From Brachycybe producta (Eukaryota; Arthropoda; Diplopoda; Playtdesmida; Andrognathidae): DNA of 64,000 nucleotides. Below the pieces are notes generated by a model. That model made no database searches. It worked only from the letters and a program-made list of their open reading frames with translations, and was not told the origin of the DNA. The stretch spans positions 12,859,854 to 12,923,853 of the forward strand of contig JAUPFP010000001.1 of assembly GCA_036925085.1 (NCBI GenBank), written 5' to 3'. Made by a program: the position numbers and the translations under genes. Positions 36,801 to 48,242 of the stretch are shown here, piece after piece (position 1 is the stretch's first letter; every line of letters starts with the position of its first letter).

Positions 36801-39800
36801 GATCACATGGTTCCCCCGTCCGCGGATCACATGGTTCCCCCGTCCGCGGATCACATGGTTCCCCCGTCCGCGGATCACATGGTTCCCCCGTCCGCGGATC
36901 ACATGGTTCCCCCGTCCGCGGATCACATGGTTCCCCCGTCCGCGGATCACATGGTTCCCCCGTCCGCGGATCACATGGTTCCCCCGTCCGCGGATCACAT
37001 GGTTCCCCCGTCCGCGGATCACATGGTTCCCCCGTCCGCGGATCACATGGTTCCCCCGTCCGCGGATCACATGGTTCCCCCGTCCGCGGATCACATGGTT
37101 CCCCCGTCCGCGGATCACATGGTTCCCCCGTCCGCGGATCACATGGTTCCCCCGTCCGCGGATCACATGGTTCCCCCGTCCGCGGATCACATGGTTCCCC
37201 CGTCCGCGGATCACATGGTTCCCCCGTCCGCGGATCAAATGGTTCCCCCGTCCGCGGATCAAATGGTTCCCCCGTCCGCGGATCAAATGGTTCCCCCGTC
37301 CGCGGATCAAATGGTTCCCCCGTCCGCGGATCAAATGGTTCCCCCGTCCGCGGATCAAATGGTTCCCCCGTCCGCGGATCAAATGGTTCCCCCGTCCGCG
37401 GATCAAATGGTTCCCCCGTCCGCGGATCAAATGGTTCCCCCGTCCGCGGATCAAATGGTTCCCCCGTCCGCGGATCAAATGGTTCCCCCGTCCGCGGATC
37501 AAATGGTTCCCCCGTCCGCGGATCAAATGGTTCCCCCGTCCGCGGATCAAATGGTTCCCCCGTCCGCGGATCAAATGGTTCCCCCGTCCGCGGATCAAAT
37601 GGTTCCCCCGTCCGCGGATCAAATGGTTCCCCCGTCCGCGGATCAAATGGTTCCCCCGTCCGCGGATCAAATGGTTCCCCCGTCCGCGGATCAAATGGTT
37701 CCCCCGTCCGCGGATCAAATGGTTCCCCCGTCCGCGGATCAAATGGTTCCCCCGTCCGCGGATCAAATGGTTCCCCCGTCCGCGGATCAAATGGTTCCCC
37801 CGTCCGCGGATCAAATGGTTCCCCCGTCCGCGGATCAAATGGTTCCCCCGTCCGCGGATCAAATGGTTCCCCCGTCCGCGGATCAAATGGTTCCCCCGTC
37901 CGCGGATCAAATGGTTACCCCGTCCGCGGATCAAATGGTTCCCCCGTCCGCGGATCAAATGGTTCCCCCGTCCGCGGATCAAATGGTTCCCCCGTCCGCG
38001 GATCAAATGGTTACCCCGTCCGCGGATCAAATGGTTATAAATGGTCCCCCGTCCGCGGATCAAATGGTTCCCCGTCCGCGGGATCAAATGGTTACCCCGT
38101 CCGCGGATCAAATGGTTACCCCGTCCGCGGATCAAATGGTTACCCCGTCCGCGGATCAAAATGGTTACCCCGTCCGCGGATCAAATGGTTACCCCGTCCG
38201 CGGATCAAATGGTATCATACCCCGTCCGCGGATCAAATGGTTACCCCGTCCGCGGATCAAATGGTTACCCCGTCCGCGGATCAAATGGTTACCCCGTCCG
38301 CGGATCAAATGGTTACCCCGTCCGCGGATCAAATGGTTACCCCGTCCGCGGATCAAATGGTTACCCCGTCCGCGGATCAAATGGTTACCCCGTCGCGGAT
38401 CAAATGGTTACCCCGTCCGCGGATCAAATGGTTACCCCGTCCGCGGATCAAATGGTTACCCCGTCCGCGGATCAAATGGTTACCCCGTCCGCGGATCAAA
38501 TGGTTACCCCGTCCGCGGATCAAATGGTTACCCCGTCCGCGGATCAAATGGTTACCCCGTCCGCGGATCAAATGGTTACCCCGTCCCGCGGATCAAATGG
38601 TTACCCCGTCCGCGGATCAAATGGTTACCCCGTCCGCGGATCAAATGGTTACCCCGTCCGCGGATCAAATGGTTACCCCGTCCGCGGATCAAATGGTTAC
38701 CCCGTCCGCGGATCAAATGGTTACCCCGTCCGCGGATCAAATGGTTACCCCGTCCGCGGATCAAATGGTTTACCCCGTCCGCGGATCAAATGGTTACCCC
38801 GTCCGCGGATCAATGGTTACCCCGTCCGCGGATCAAATGGTTACCCCGTCCGCGGATCAAATGGTTACCCGTCCGCGGATCAAATTGTTACCCCGTCCGC
38901 GGATCAAATGGTTACCCCGTCCGCGGATCAAATGGTTACCCCGTCCGCGGATCAAATGGTTACCCCGTCCGCGGATCAAATGGTTACCCCGTCCGCGGAT
39001 CAAGTCGGATCAAATGGTTACCCCGTCCGCGGATCAAATGGTTACCCCGTCCGCGGATCAAATGGTTACCCCGTCCGCGGATCAAATGGTTACCCCGTCC
39101 GCGGATCAAATGGTTACCCCGTCCGCGGATCAAATGGTTACCCCGTCCGCGGATCAAATGGTTACCCCGTCCGCGGATCAAATGGTTACCCCGTCCGCGG
39201 ATCAAATGGTTACCCCGTCCGCGGATCAAATGGTTACCCCGTCGCGGATCAAATGGTTACCTCCGTCCGCGGATCAAATGGTTACCCCGTCCGCGGATCA
39301 AATGGTTACCCCGTCCGCGGATCAAATGGTTACCCCAGTCCGCGGATCAAATGGTTACCCCGTCCGCGGATCAATGGTACCCCGTCCGCGGATCAAATGG
39401 TTACCCCGTCCGCGGATCAAATGGTTACCCCGTCCGCTGGATTCAAATGGTTACCCCGTCCGCGGATCAAATGGTTACCCCGTCCGTGGATCAAATGGTT
39501 ACCCCGTCCGTGGATCAAATGGTTACCCCGTCCGTGGATCAAATGGTTACCCCGTCCGTGGATCAAATGGTTACCCCGTCCGTGGATCAAATGGTTACCC
39601 CGTCCGTGGATCAAATGGTTACCCCGTCCGTGGATCAAATGGTTACCCCGTCCGTGGATCAAATGGTTACCCCGTCCGTGGATCAAATGGTTACCCCGTC
39701 CGTGGATCAAATGGTTACCCCGTCCGTGGATCAAATGGTTACCCCGTCCGTGGATCAAATGGTTACCCCGTCCGTGGATCAAATGGTTTACCCCGTCCGT

Positions 39801-40401
39801 GGATCAAATGGTTACCCCGTCCGTGGATCAAATGGTTACCCCGTCCGTGGATCAAATGGTTACCCCGTCCGTGGATCTCCGTGGATCAAATGGTTACCCC
39901 GTCCGTGGATCAAATGGTTACCCCGTCCGTGGATCAAATGGTTACCCCGTCCGTGGATCAAATGGTACCGGTCCGTGGATCAAATGGTGCCGGGCCGCCC
40001 AAGGAACATTAAATTATTTCCATTTTCTGCAGTGACAGCAACCAAAACAAAACAACGGAATAAACTGGACATAAGCAATACACTTTGGGTGTCATTGTCT
40101 CCTATTATCCCCAGATGGAACCGTCTTGTTGCAAAGAAACAAGCTCAAGGTTCTCATTGATTTAGCGTTCTAGTGAGTTAAAATGTTAAATCACTTTATA
40201 TTCATTTTTTGATGTAACTGTATTTTATTTTGAAGGCATGTTTAAATACAATTAAATTAAAATGATTAAATCAAAACAATCTAAAACAATCAACGTCACC
40301 CCCTCAGCGGGCCGCGGTAAAATTATCAAACGTTGACCGGGCCGCGGTAAAATTATCAAACGTTGACCGATCCGCGGCGATAAAAAGGTTGGGGAGCACT
40401 G
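33892..40401. mobile_element. hAT-type non-autonomous element, 6510 bp, TSD CCATATAG
   Basis: An 8-bp direct repeat CCATATAG flanks the element (33884-33891 and 40402-40409). The termini CAGTGGTCCCCAACC and GGTTGGGGAGCACTG are inverted with one mismatch, the form of hAT ends. Outside the internal minisatellite only about 26 bp at the left and 411 bp at the right remain. The right end contains a direct duplication of GGGCCGCGGTAAAATTATCA at 40307-40370. No transposase is present. The size comes almost wholly from the minisatellite at 33918-39990. Non-autonomous elements with such ends are normally a few hundred bases. Confidence 0.9.
33918..39990 (+). repeat. 24-bp minisatellite, ~250 units in ordered variant blocks
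   Basis: The basic unit is CCGTCCGCGGATCACATGGTT plus ACC/CCC (24 bp; 23 bp at the extreme left). Blocks, left to right: 33918-34127, 23-bp units with three C; to 35778, TTACCCC units with CACATGG; to about 37228, TTCCCCC units with CACATGG; to about 37910, TTCCCCC units with CAAATGG; to 39480, TTACCCC with CAAATGG, containing many single-base indels from 38030; to 39990, CCGTGG in place of CCGCGG. The last copy reads GGTACCGGTCCGTGGATC, a likely founder. Three plus frames and one minus frame stay open for hundreds to thousands of codons only because the unit lacks stops. The unit contains the palindrome CCGCGG. Confidence 0.97.
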
Positions 40402-40442
40402 CCATATAGCCCACCTGTTGCCCCCTAAAGTAGTTTAAAGAT

Positions 40443-41995
40443 AGTAGTATGGTACACCCGCCTGGTACGAAAGTGACGTCATGAGGGGGCGTGACTTGTC
40501 AACCCCTGTCATGACGTCACTTCCATAGCCAGGAGAGTGTACCAAGGTTTTGTGAATTATCTAGGTCACCCCCCGCCCCACCCCTTCCAAATTAACAACA
40601 TGGTGGTAAAAGGGGTTGGCAAATTTTCTATTTTGGTGGGACAAATTATGTTTGTGGCCCGCAAGCTACAAAATGTGGCCCGCGAGCTGTTATGAGTGAT
40701 TTTTTGCAATTTCTTATTAATTAAATGAATTTCCCCCAGAGAAGTTATGAATTTGAAGTTATTGTTTTGTGTATGAAAGCAAGATGGTGGCTAATAGATT
40801 AAATTATGCTTGTGGCCCATGAGCCACAAAATGTGGGCCCCCGAGCTGTTTTGAGTGATTTTTTTGGAATTTGTTATTATTTGTGAAAAAAGGGGTGAAG
40901 TGAGGTAGAATTTGAAGTTATTGTTTTGTGTATAAAAGCAAGATTGTGGCCAATAGATTAAATTATGCTTGTGGCCCGTGAGCCACAAAATGTGGCCCTC
41001 TGTTTTGTGTGATTTCTTTGGAATGTGTACATTAGTGTATATAAAAAACTTTTCTTACCTGAATTGGTGTTAACTTTGTTGCTAGTACGGAGGTTGATGT
41101 TACGTTTAGGGCGTTTCGCTAGCTAAATACCAGTAAACTTTTTCACTAACTACATCAATTGTCGAGCACTATGTTGCAGGATTAATACTTTATTAATTAA
41201 TGATTGCCTTATATTTCTAAAGGTAGAGGGCACTGTTCAAACTTGTTTTACCCATTCCCCCTATATGTGAAAATTCAATTTCCTGTCCACACCTGTTTGA
41301 CCTACATTAAATTAACATTAATTTCCCTCACCCCAAACTTGTTCAAACTTGTTTTAACACCTATGTGTGAATTCAATTTCCTTTCCACACCTGTTTGACC
41401 TACATTTATTTAAAATTAATTTCCCTCACCCCAAACTTGTTCAAACTTCTTTTACCCCCTCCCCATGCAGGTGTCAATTCAATTTCCATTCAATTTCCTG
41501 TCCACACCTGTTTGACCTACATTTAATTAAAATTAATTTCCTTCACCCCAAACTTGTTTAAACTTGTTTTACCCCTTCCACCTACATGTGTTAATTCAAT
41601 TTCCTGTCCAAATATGCATGGGCCTACAGAAGCTGGACTTAGAAAATAAATTAAACTTTGTGATAGCGGAAGACTATAGAACTTAGATTTACAAGCATAG
41701 AACTTAGAAATAATTGAAAGACAGTACTTCCAAAACATGCTAATGAAAAATACATAGAAAATAGTAGAATTAAAAATGTTATTATTGTAGCCTTTTGGCT
41801 AAAAATAGTAAATGCTCATTTATTGTTTAATTGTCTAAAATGTTTACAAACCAAACATGAGCTTGTACAAATTGAAGAAAGTATTTGAAACTGGGATTGG
41901 AAAATTTAAGAATTGAGACAAAGTATTACAAAAAAACTTAGAAAATATATCATGTTTGAAAAACTTAAAAGAAAAATTAAGACATTTATTATAGA
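40443..41995 (+). mobile_element. Maverick-type element end P3 (satellite-bearing, same family as P1)
   Basis: Starts AGTAGTATGGTACACCC at 40443 and carries, in order, the blocks found inverted at the right end of P1: GTGACGTCAT, GACCTAGATAATTCACAAAA (inverted), GTGGCCCG repeats (40660-41000, two or three copies of ~150 bp), CTTACCTGAATTGG (41056), the GAGCACTATG block, GTAGAGGGCACTGTT (41222), then satellites. It goes on through GAAGCTGGACTTAGAAAA (41629) and GCCTTTTGGCTAAAAATAG (41791), sequences that flank the fold-back insertion in P1. No gene of the element is recognised to the right, so the rest is lost or beyond recognition. The hAT element at 33892-40401 ends 41 bp before it. Confidence 0.65.
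41225..41620 (+). repeat. Subterminal satellite array of P3
   Basis: Four ~100-bp units of the P1 satellite (CAATTTCCTGTCCACACCTG and AATTAATTTCCCTCACCCC words). Orientation matches the left array of P1. Confidence 0.8.
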
Positions 41996-44378
41996 AGCTG
42001 GACACTTCGTTCGTCATAGCTAGATGCTCTCGAACCGATCTATCCGTAGATAAGGACAAATGCCGAAACTTCCGCACAACAGGTGATAGGCCCATCTCGA
42101 GGTTTGTTTGGAATTGTTTTTCTAGTATTTAATCGAAGAAAATTAACTTCGGGAATGTAGAGATACAAGCCAGATAGAGTCAAGAAGTTATTTTTTAGAA
42201 ATTTCTCACTTAAAAAACGATCTCGAGAAGGTGTAACCAATACCAACACTTTCTTTCATTACAACACCCCCAATGTCCAGTCAGTTCTAAAGCACAGCCA
42301 TTTTGGCTTCTCTGTCGGTACGCTTTTTAACGGCCGTGTCGACCATCCTGAAAATTAATAATCATTTGGGAAAACGGCACATTTTAGAAGCCAAAATTGC
42401 GATAACCGACCCAAGGCGGTCCTAGCTAGGCCTAAGGCGACACCGTGCAGTCACTTCGTACATTAGATTATGCGTAAAAATAGGTTTTCCACAATACAGT
42501 GAATTCAGTGGCGATCGAGAAATTTGTAGGGTTAGGGGTCTCGAACCGCTAATCGGTATCAGTCCACCACTATTCGAAAGAACTGGTTCGATTATAAAGT
42601 CAATCTTAACACATTGATACAATCTTGTGTTAATAAATACAAACACAGACCTAAAGTTACGATTCCTGCTCTCGTTTCAATTGCATTGAACTTTTGCCAA
42701 TCGTTAGAGGAATGTCCTCCTGCGGCAACTAGTATCAAAGTATAACTTTGACTTAGCAATCATCGCAATCACCACAATAGTCCTGTTTCTTACTCAGGTT
42801 ATACATGGGATGTGTAGAATTGGCAAGTAATTATGAGAAACTCTTAAGAAATTAGCATTGGATGTGAGGTTGAACGTCATCTATATTGTCACAACGTGGC
42901 TGAGTTGACGGTTTAACCAATTACAATATAGATTGATTGAATTTATATAGAAAATAACAGCTGTGACTTTTTCCGGTAGATATATAAAGTTAAAATTCTA
43001 TGTTTGTTAGAAATTCGAAGCATAGACAAATATGCTGAAAGCATTTTTGTGGGAACTTTTTAGGCATTTTACATATGTTTGAATTTTACATTTTTTTGTA
43101 AAGACAGTGTAAGTTCTGTAAGAGCGTAAATGTGTCCAAAAATTGAACGATTTTTAAATTCACCCCTCAAAAAACGAAGAAGAAAAATATGATTCGCTTT
43201 TTTGACAAAAATAATGACCAAAATTAAAAAAAACTTGCGTAAACATAGGGAAGAGAGGTCCTCCTAGAATGGCGCAAATGGCATAAACGTCATCAAAAGC
43301 TTTTGTCAAAAGTGAACAAATTGAAGTACTTTTAAAATTCTAAAAAATGGGGTAACAAAAAAATTCAAAACGGCCACGATTCATTCACTTTATGGAAGTT
43401 GAGTCTTTTGAGTGGCGTCCGCTTAAAAAGTAACTCCTTGAACCTTGAGAGGCAACATAAACATTTAAGCTAAACGTTTTAATCAAATTTCTTTTTTGGC
43501 CAATGATAGTAAATTAGAAAATAAAGTAATCACTTTTATTGTAGAAAGACCAAAAATACAGAAAAACTTTTTCATGGAATTTTAAGTATTTTTTTGCGGA
43601 TAAGAAGGTATCGTCTAATTATTTAATTATTAACCATAAGCTGTAACATTATGGGCCTGAAATCGAACAACAGTATTTCTGAAATTCAAGCGTTTGAGTA
43701 ATTTACACGAATCAATTTAATGGCCAGTATCACGCTTTTCAAATTGCCCCCTTTTTTTAAAAGACCTTCTATGTGATATATTTATGTTGTGCTTTTTTTC
43801 TTTTGAAAGTCATTTTAAGATTCCATCAGGTAGTTTGTTGGTTTTTATATAGCCAGACAGGCCCCTTACACACACTTTTTAACTAATTGGCTATCCTTAT
43901 GTATTTTTATATTGATTTGTATGAAAGGATTGGTTTAAGTAGGTCTTAATAGTTCCAGTCAATAATTATTTTTTATTTGCATAAAATGGAAACTTTCAGA
44001 ACAGGAATGTGTCCTATTTTTGTTTATTTGTCTATAACATGCGCAATTTTCAAAAAGAAATTCAATTTCTTTAAAATTATTATTTACGTAAAGATGAGGA
44101 CTTACTTAATATGGTTATACGCATTGTCATAATGTACGAGTGTGGCGTTACTTCATTGTTACAACACTAAAAAGACACTTAGCATGGGGAGAGTGAGGCA
44201 ACCAAATTCAGGAGGGGTAAATGAAAATAATAAAACAAAATATAGGTGAAAATTGTTTTATTATCAGCTAGAATAACAAAAACTTTTTTTTAAAAAAACG
44301 ACAAGTGTTAACATTTTCAAATTTCGGCACAAGGTGTGGAACCAGAGCAGGTACGCCTCTTAATGGCGGCACCATCCA
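41996..44378. other. No recognisable gene
   Basis: 42000-42660 has higher CpG content (CTCGAACCGATC, CGGCCGTGTCGACC) and short minus-strand frames of 70-80 codons that I cannot identify. It could be a promoter or first exon of an unseen gene. 42660-44378 is AT-rich, without repeats or frames worth naming. Confidence 0.4.
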
Positions 44379-45814
44379 CTAGAGAGTAACTTCACCACAA
44401 AGAGAGTAATCCACAGTGGTGGCATCGGACAATGGTGACAGCAACGATGCATAATCACTATAAAAAAGTGATTTTAACATGTTTTTTTACAAACAAATAA
44501 ATATACGTACATGGCGGCATCGTTACAATGATCCTACCTTTCCAGTCTTTGGCCAAGTGGTGGACAACGCTGCTGCGGTCGTTCCTCGACGTGCTGTTCT
44601 TCCCCAATCAGGGGGGTAATCCACAGTGGTGGCATCTGACTGTGGTGACAACCGTGTCGCATAATCGCTATAAAAAAGTAATAATTACATGTCATTTGAA
44701 CATATTTTAATAAACAAATACCTACATGTAAACAAAATATTCCTCCAGGTTTACTGGCCTGGTATCGACGGTGTTGAGTATTTGTAAATCGTCATCACTG
44801 AGAATAGTTTCCAGCCACTGGGCCACTGGCGTAGCTAGGCACCTGCAGGACCCGCAACTGCGGGGGGGGGGCGCAGCAGGTTTGGGGGCGCAAAAAACAA
44901 AATGAAAGTCGATTTATTTTCGAAAATAAATCGACTTTCATTTAATATTTACTTTTAAAAACTACATAGTTGCACTAGTAAATATTCATGGGAGGGGCGG
45001 GCAGTGGCGTAGCTAGGGACCCACCAGACCCGCAACTGCGGGGGGGGGGGGCGCAGGAAGTTTGGGAACGCAAAAAACAAAATGAAAGTCGATGTATTTT
45101 CAAAAATAATTGAATAAATTAAGCAAGTGATTCCTAATCACTCGCTTAATTTATTCAGTTATTTTCAAATATAAATCGACTTTCATTTCGTTTATTGTGG
45201 CTTAGAAATTTTTATAGGGGGGTACTATTTTGATGAACAGCGGAAAGGTCTGAACAACAGTACGAACAGTCGGAAAAATAGTAGGAGCAGTCCGAAGGTT
45301 TGGTTTAGTAAAATTAAGTTGTTGCAGGGAGTCTGGGGGGGGGGGCGCAGACCCCGACTTTTTTTTTAAAAGAATTATTAAATCAAATTAGTCCATTGTT
45401 CCGACTGTTCTGTTATTTGTTCAATGGGAGGAACGGTCGGAAAAATGGACAAATTTGATTTAATAACGCTAAAAAAAATGGGGGGCTGCGCCCCCCAGGC
45501 CCCCTGCAACAAGCTTCATTTTACTAAACCTAACCTTCCGACTGTTCTTACTGATCCGCTGTTCATCAAAATAGCACCTCCTCCCAGTATGAGGCTAAGT
45601 GGAGGGGGACTTAAAGGGAGCGCAACGTTTTAAGCAGCCCGGGGGGGGGGGGGGGGGGTGCAAAGTTTTACGCGGCGGGGGGCGCAACCAAGCCTAGCTA
45701 CGACACTGCACTGGGCTAAAGGATCATTTAAACCAAGAGTAGAAATAGAGTCTGGCCTGGAAAGATTTCCAGCATCATCAGGTTCCACTCTGTAAGAAGG
45801 ACCCACATTGTCTC
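44379..45814 (-). pseudogene. Unidentified minus-strand gene, last exons, split by a hAT MITE
   Basis: After an acceptor ATACTCAG at about 45815, a frame reads GDNVGPSYRVEPDDAG.. to NDPLAQ at 45717. It continues after the MITE and one copy of its target duplication with WLETILSDDDLQILN.. EEYFVYM and TAG at 44724-44722. The two parts are in one frame if the insertion is ignored. Two more exon-like blocks follow: 44667-44538, after TTTTTTATAG, with open frame DYATRLSPQSDATTVDY; and 44459-44379, also after TTTTTTATAG, with DYASLLSPLSDATTVDY and TAG. These two are duplicates whose differences are largely silent in this frame, which supports coding. Phases between the blocks do not all agree, so the splicing is unresolved. 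I do not recognise the protein. Confidence 0.45.
44824..45708. mobile_element. hAT MITE cluster, 885 bp, TSD CACTGGGC, inside a coding frame
   Basis: CACTGGGC flanks the insert (44816-44823 and 45709-45716). Ends CACTGGCGTAGCTAGG and CCTAGCTACGACACTG are inverted. A second terminus CAGTGGCGTAGCTAGGGA at 45002 shows one copy nested in another. A further palindromic insert of about 370 bp (45222-45600) pairs GATGAACAGCGGA with GATCCGCTGTTCATC and GTTTAGTAAAATTAAG with CATTTTACTAAAC. The family also occurs at 8452-8833. Confidence 0.85.
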
Positions 45815-45839
45815 CTGAGTATTCAGCAGTATAGTGTTT

Positions 45840-46410
45840 ATGTGTGTGCGTGTGGGTGTGTATGGGTAATAGGTATGTGTGTGCGTGGTCATGAATATGA
45901 TTGTGTGTATGTATAATTAGACAGTAAGGGCACCTAAAAACAAAAAACCATTAGCACAAAACCAATGTTAATAAAGAAAAAATGCTAGCCCTACATTGCA
46001 CTCATTCTCCATTGTACTATCCATATTTTTTTTTGCAAATAGATACCACAATTACAATGCTAAAGCAGTTGTAAATGTAAAAGTAATGTTGGAACATATT
46101 CTGGTCGACTTTATTTATAGTAAAGTTCAACAATAAGAATTTAGAAAGAAAATAGCCACTTTCACACAAATGCTTATTTAAAGCCCGTTACTTGCAAACA
46201 GCTAATTTTTTCACATAGATATCTACTGTATCAAGAAGATACACTTCAGTGAAGTCTTATAAATTAACACATACAGTAGACATGCCTCTTTACAGAGACT
46301 TTTTAATGTTAGTTAGTACAGTAGCACCACAAAAAAGTTTTACGCAATACATAATTTCTAAAATAGTTTTATACTGTTTTTTTCCACACACACACACACA
46401 CACACACACA
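45840..46410. repeat. TG- and CA-rich simple repeats
   Basis: A TGTGTGTGCG-type run lies at 45840-45912 and a pure (CA)n at 46387-46409. TAAATTAACACATACAGTAGACAT near 46262 recurs near 46437, a direct repeat of about 170-bp spacing with similar text between. No gene seen from 45830 to 46740. Confidence 0.6.
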
Positions 46411-46743
46411 TACCTAATGTATCAAGAGGTCTTATAAATTAGCACATACAGTAGACATACCTTGTAACAGTGGCCTTTTAATGTTACTTAGCACAGTAAC
46501 ACCAGAAAAAATTTTGCACAATATGTAACTTTTAAAATAGTTTTTTATACTATTTTAGATATTAAAACTTTTTCTGTATGAAAAAAAATGTTGCAAATAA
46601 ATGAAAACATTTATTTGCAACATGCATAAAAGCATCGTTAGAAATTACGATAGTAATACGCTAATAAATACTAGTTTCGAAATTAAACTTCTTCACCCCG
46701 TTCCCTTCACCCCATTCTGTTCACTTTTCTTTTCCATTCCTCT

Positions 46744-47810
46744 CCATGCCTTTCTCCATGCCTTTCTCCATGCCTTTCTCCATGCCTTTCTCCATGCCTT
46801 TCTCCATGCCTTTCTCCATGCCTTTCTCCATGCCTTTCTCCATGCCTTTCTCCATGCCTTTCTCCATGCCTTTCTCCATGCCTTTCTCCATGCCTTTCTC
46901 CATGCCTTTCTCCATGCCTTTCTCCATGCCTTTCTCCATGCCTTTCTCCATGCCTTTCTCCATGCCTTTCTCCATGCCTTTCTCCATGCCTTTCTCCATG
47001 CCTTTCTCCATGCCTTTCTCCATGCCTTTCTCCATGCCTTTCTCCATGCCTTTCTCCATGCCTTTCTCCATGCCTTTCTCCATGCCTTTCTCCATTCCTT
47101 TCTCCATGCCTTTCTCCATTCCTTTCTCCATTCCTTTCTCCATTCCTTTCTCCATTCCTTTCTCCATTCCTTTCTCCATTCCTTTCTCCATTCCTTTCTC
47201 CATTCCTTTCTCCATTCCTTTCTCCATTCCTTTCTCCATTCCTTTCTCCATTCCTTTCTCCATTCCTTTCTCCATTCCTTTCTCCATTCCTTTCTCCATT
47301 CCTTTCTCCATTCCTTTCTCCATTCCTTTCTCCATTCCTTTCTCCATTCCTTTCTCCATTCCTTTTTCCATTCCTTTTTCCATTCCATTCCATTCCTTTC
47401 CATTCCTTTCCATTCCTTTCCATTCCTTTCCATTCCTTTCGATTCTATTCCATTCCTTTCGATTCTATTCCATTCCATTCGATTCTATTCCATTCCATTC
47501 GATTCTATTCCATTCCATTCCATTCTTTTCCATTCCATTCTTTTCCATTCCTTTCTTTCTATTCCTTTCTTTCTATTCCTTTCTTTCTATTCCTTTCTAT
47601 TCCTTTCTTTCTATTCCTTTCTATTCCATTCTTTCTATTCCTTTCTATTCCATTCTTTCTATCTTTCTCTCTATCTATCTTTCTCTCTCTTTCTCTTTCT
47701 TTCTTTCTCTCTCTCTCTTTTTCTCTCTCTCTCTCTCTCTCTCTGTTTCTTTCTCTCTCTCTCTCTCTGTTTCTTTCTTTCTCTTTCTCTCTCTCTCTTT
47801 CTCTCTGGGG
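46744..47810. repeat. Pyrimidine-strand tandem array with stepwise unit change
   Basis: Units, left to right: CCTTTCTCCATG (12 bp, about 30 copies to 47094), CCTTTCTCCATT (12 bp, to about 47360, after two interleaved units), CCTTTCCATT (10 bp, to 47440), a GATTCTATTCCATTCCATTC 20-bp unit (to 47520), TTTCTTTCTATTCC (to 47660), then (TTTC)n and (TC)n. The plus strand is almost free of G after 47100, giving a 700-bp polypyrimidine/polypurine tract. Long frames in five readings are by-products of the repeat. Confidence 0.95.
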
Positions 47811-48242
47811 AGTGGTCTTCACTTGCCTGTGTGGATGATGATCTCCTGAAATTTTAGAGTTTCTTCTTTTAATTGGTGTCTGCGCTCATTTTAATTAATT
47901 ACAGTTCATTCATTAACAATGTGGTTATTCATTTTTTGCTAAATTAATGCAGTTGTGCACGTTTTTCTGACTATATTTTACAAAACAATAGTGAAATTTA
48001 TGTTATGAAATTGTATTTTCGAGGTGCCATGGCTGGCTGGTGATGTGGGTGCAGCCCGTAGTATATCATATTACACATTCCTCACCAACGAACTTTTCAA
48101 ACTTCTCCCCCTCACCAATACAAACCCCTCCTCTTCACCACCCTTCCTTTTGGCCTGGACAGCTGTTGTGAATTTACAGTGTCCCACACAGGACAGCTTT
48201 TAAAGGTAAATTCATAATAACATTTGCAATACACAAGTTAAA

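Noticed and set aside
33918-39990. CRISPR array
   Set aside because: The repeats are directly contiguous without spacers, in a eukaryotic hAT element.
33791-40160. Open frames of 1355-2115 codons across the minisatellite on both strands
   Set aside because: The 24-bp unit has no stop in several frames, so open frames are forced by the repeat. All frames are equally long and none has a non-repeat domain.
42040-42249. Minus-strand frame of 69 codons in CpG-richer DNA
   Set aside because: No family recognised, no splice sites or neighbours to support it; listed only as part of an unannotated stretch.
46601-47857. Five long frames (230-418 codons) in the CCTTTCTCCATG array
   Set aside because: They are simple translations of a tandem repeat on both strands, with no start context or unique domain.
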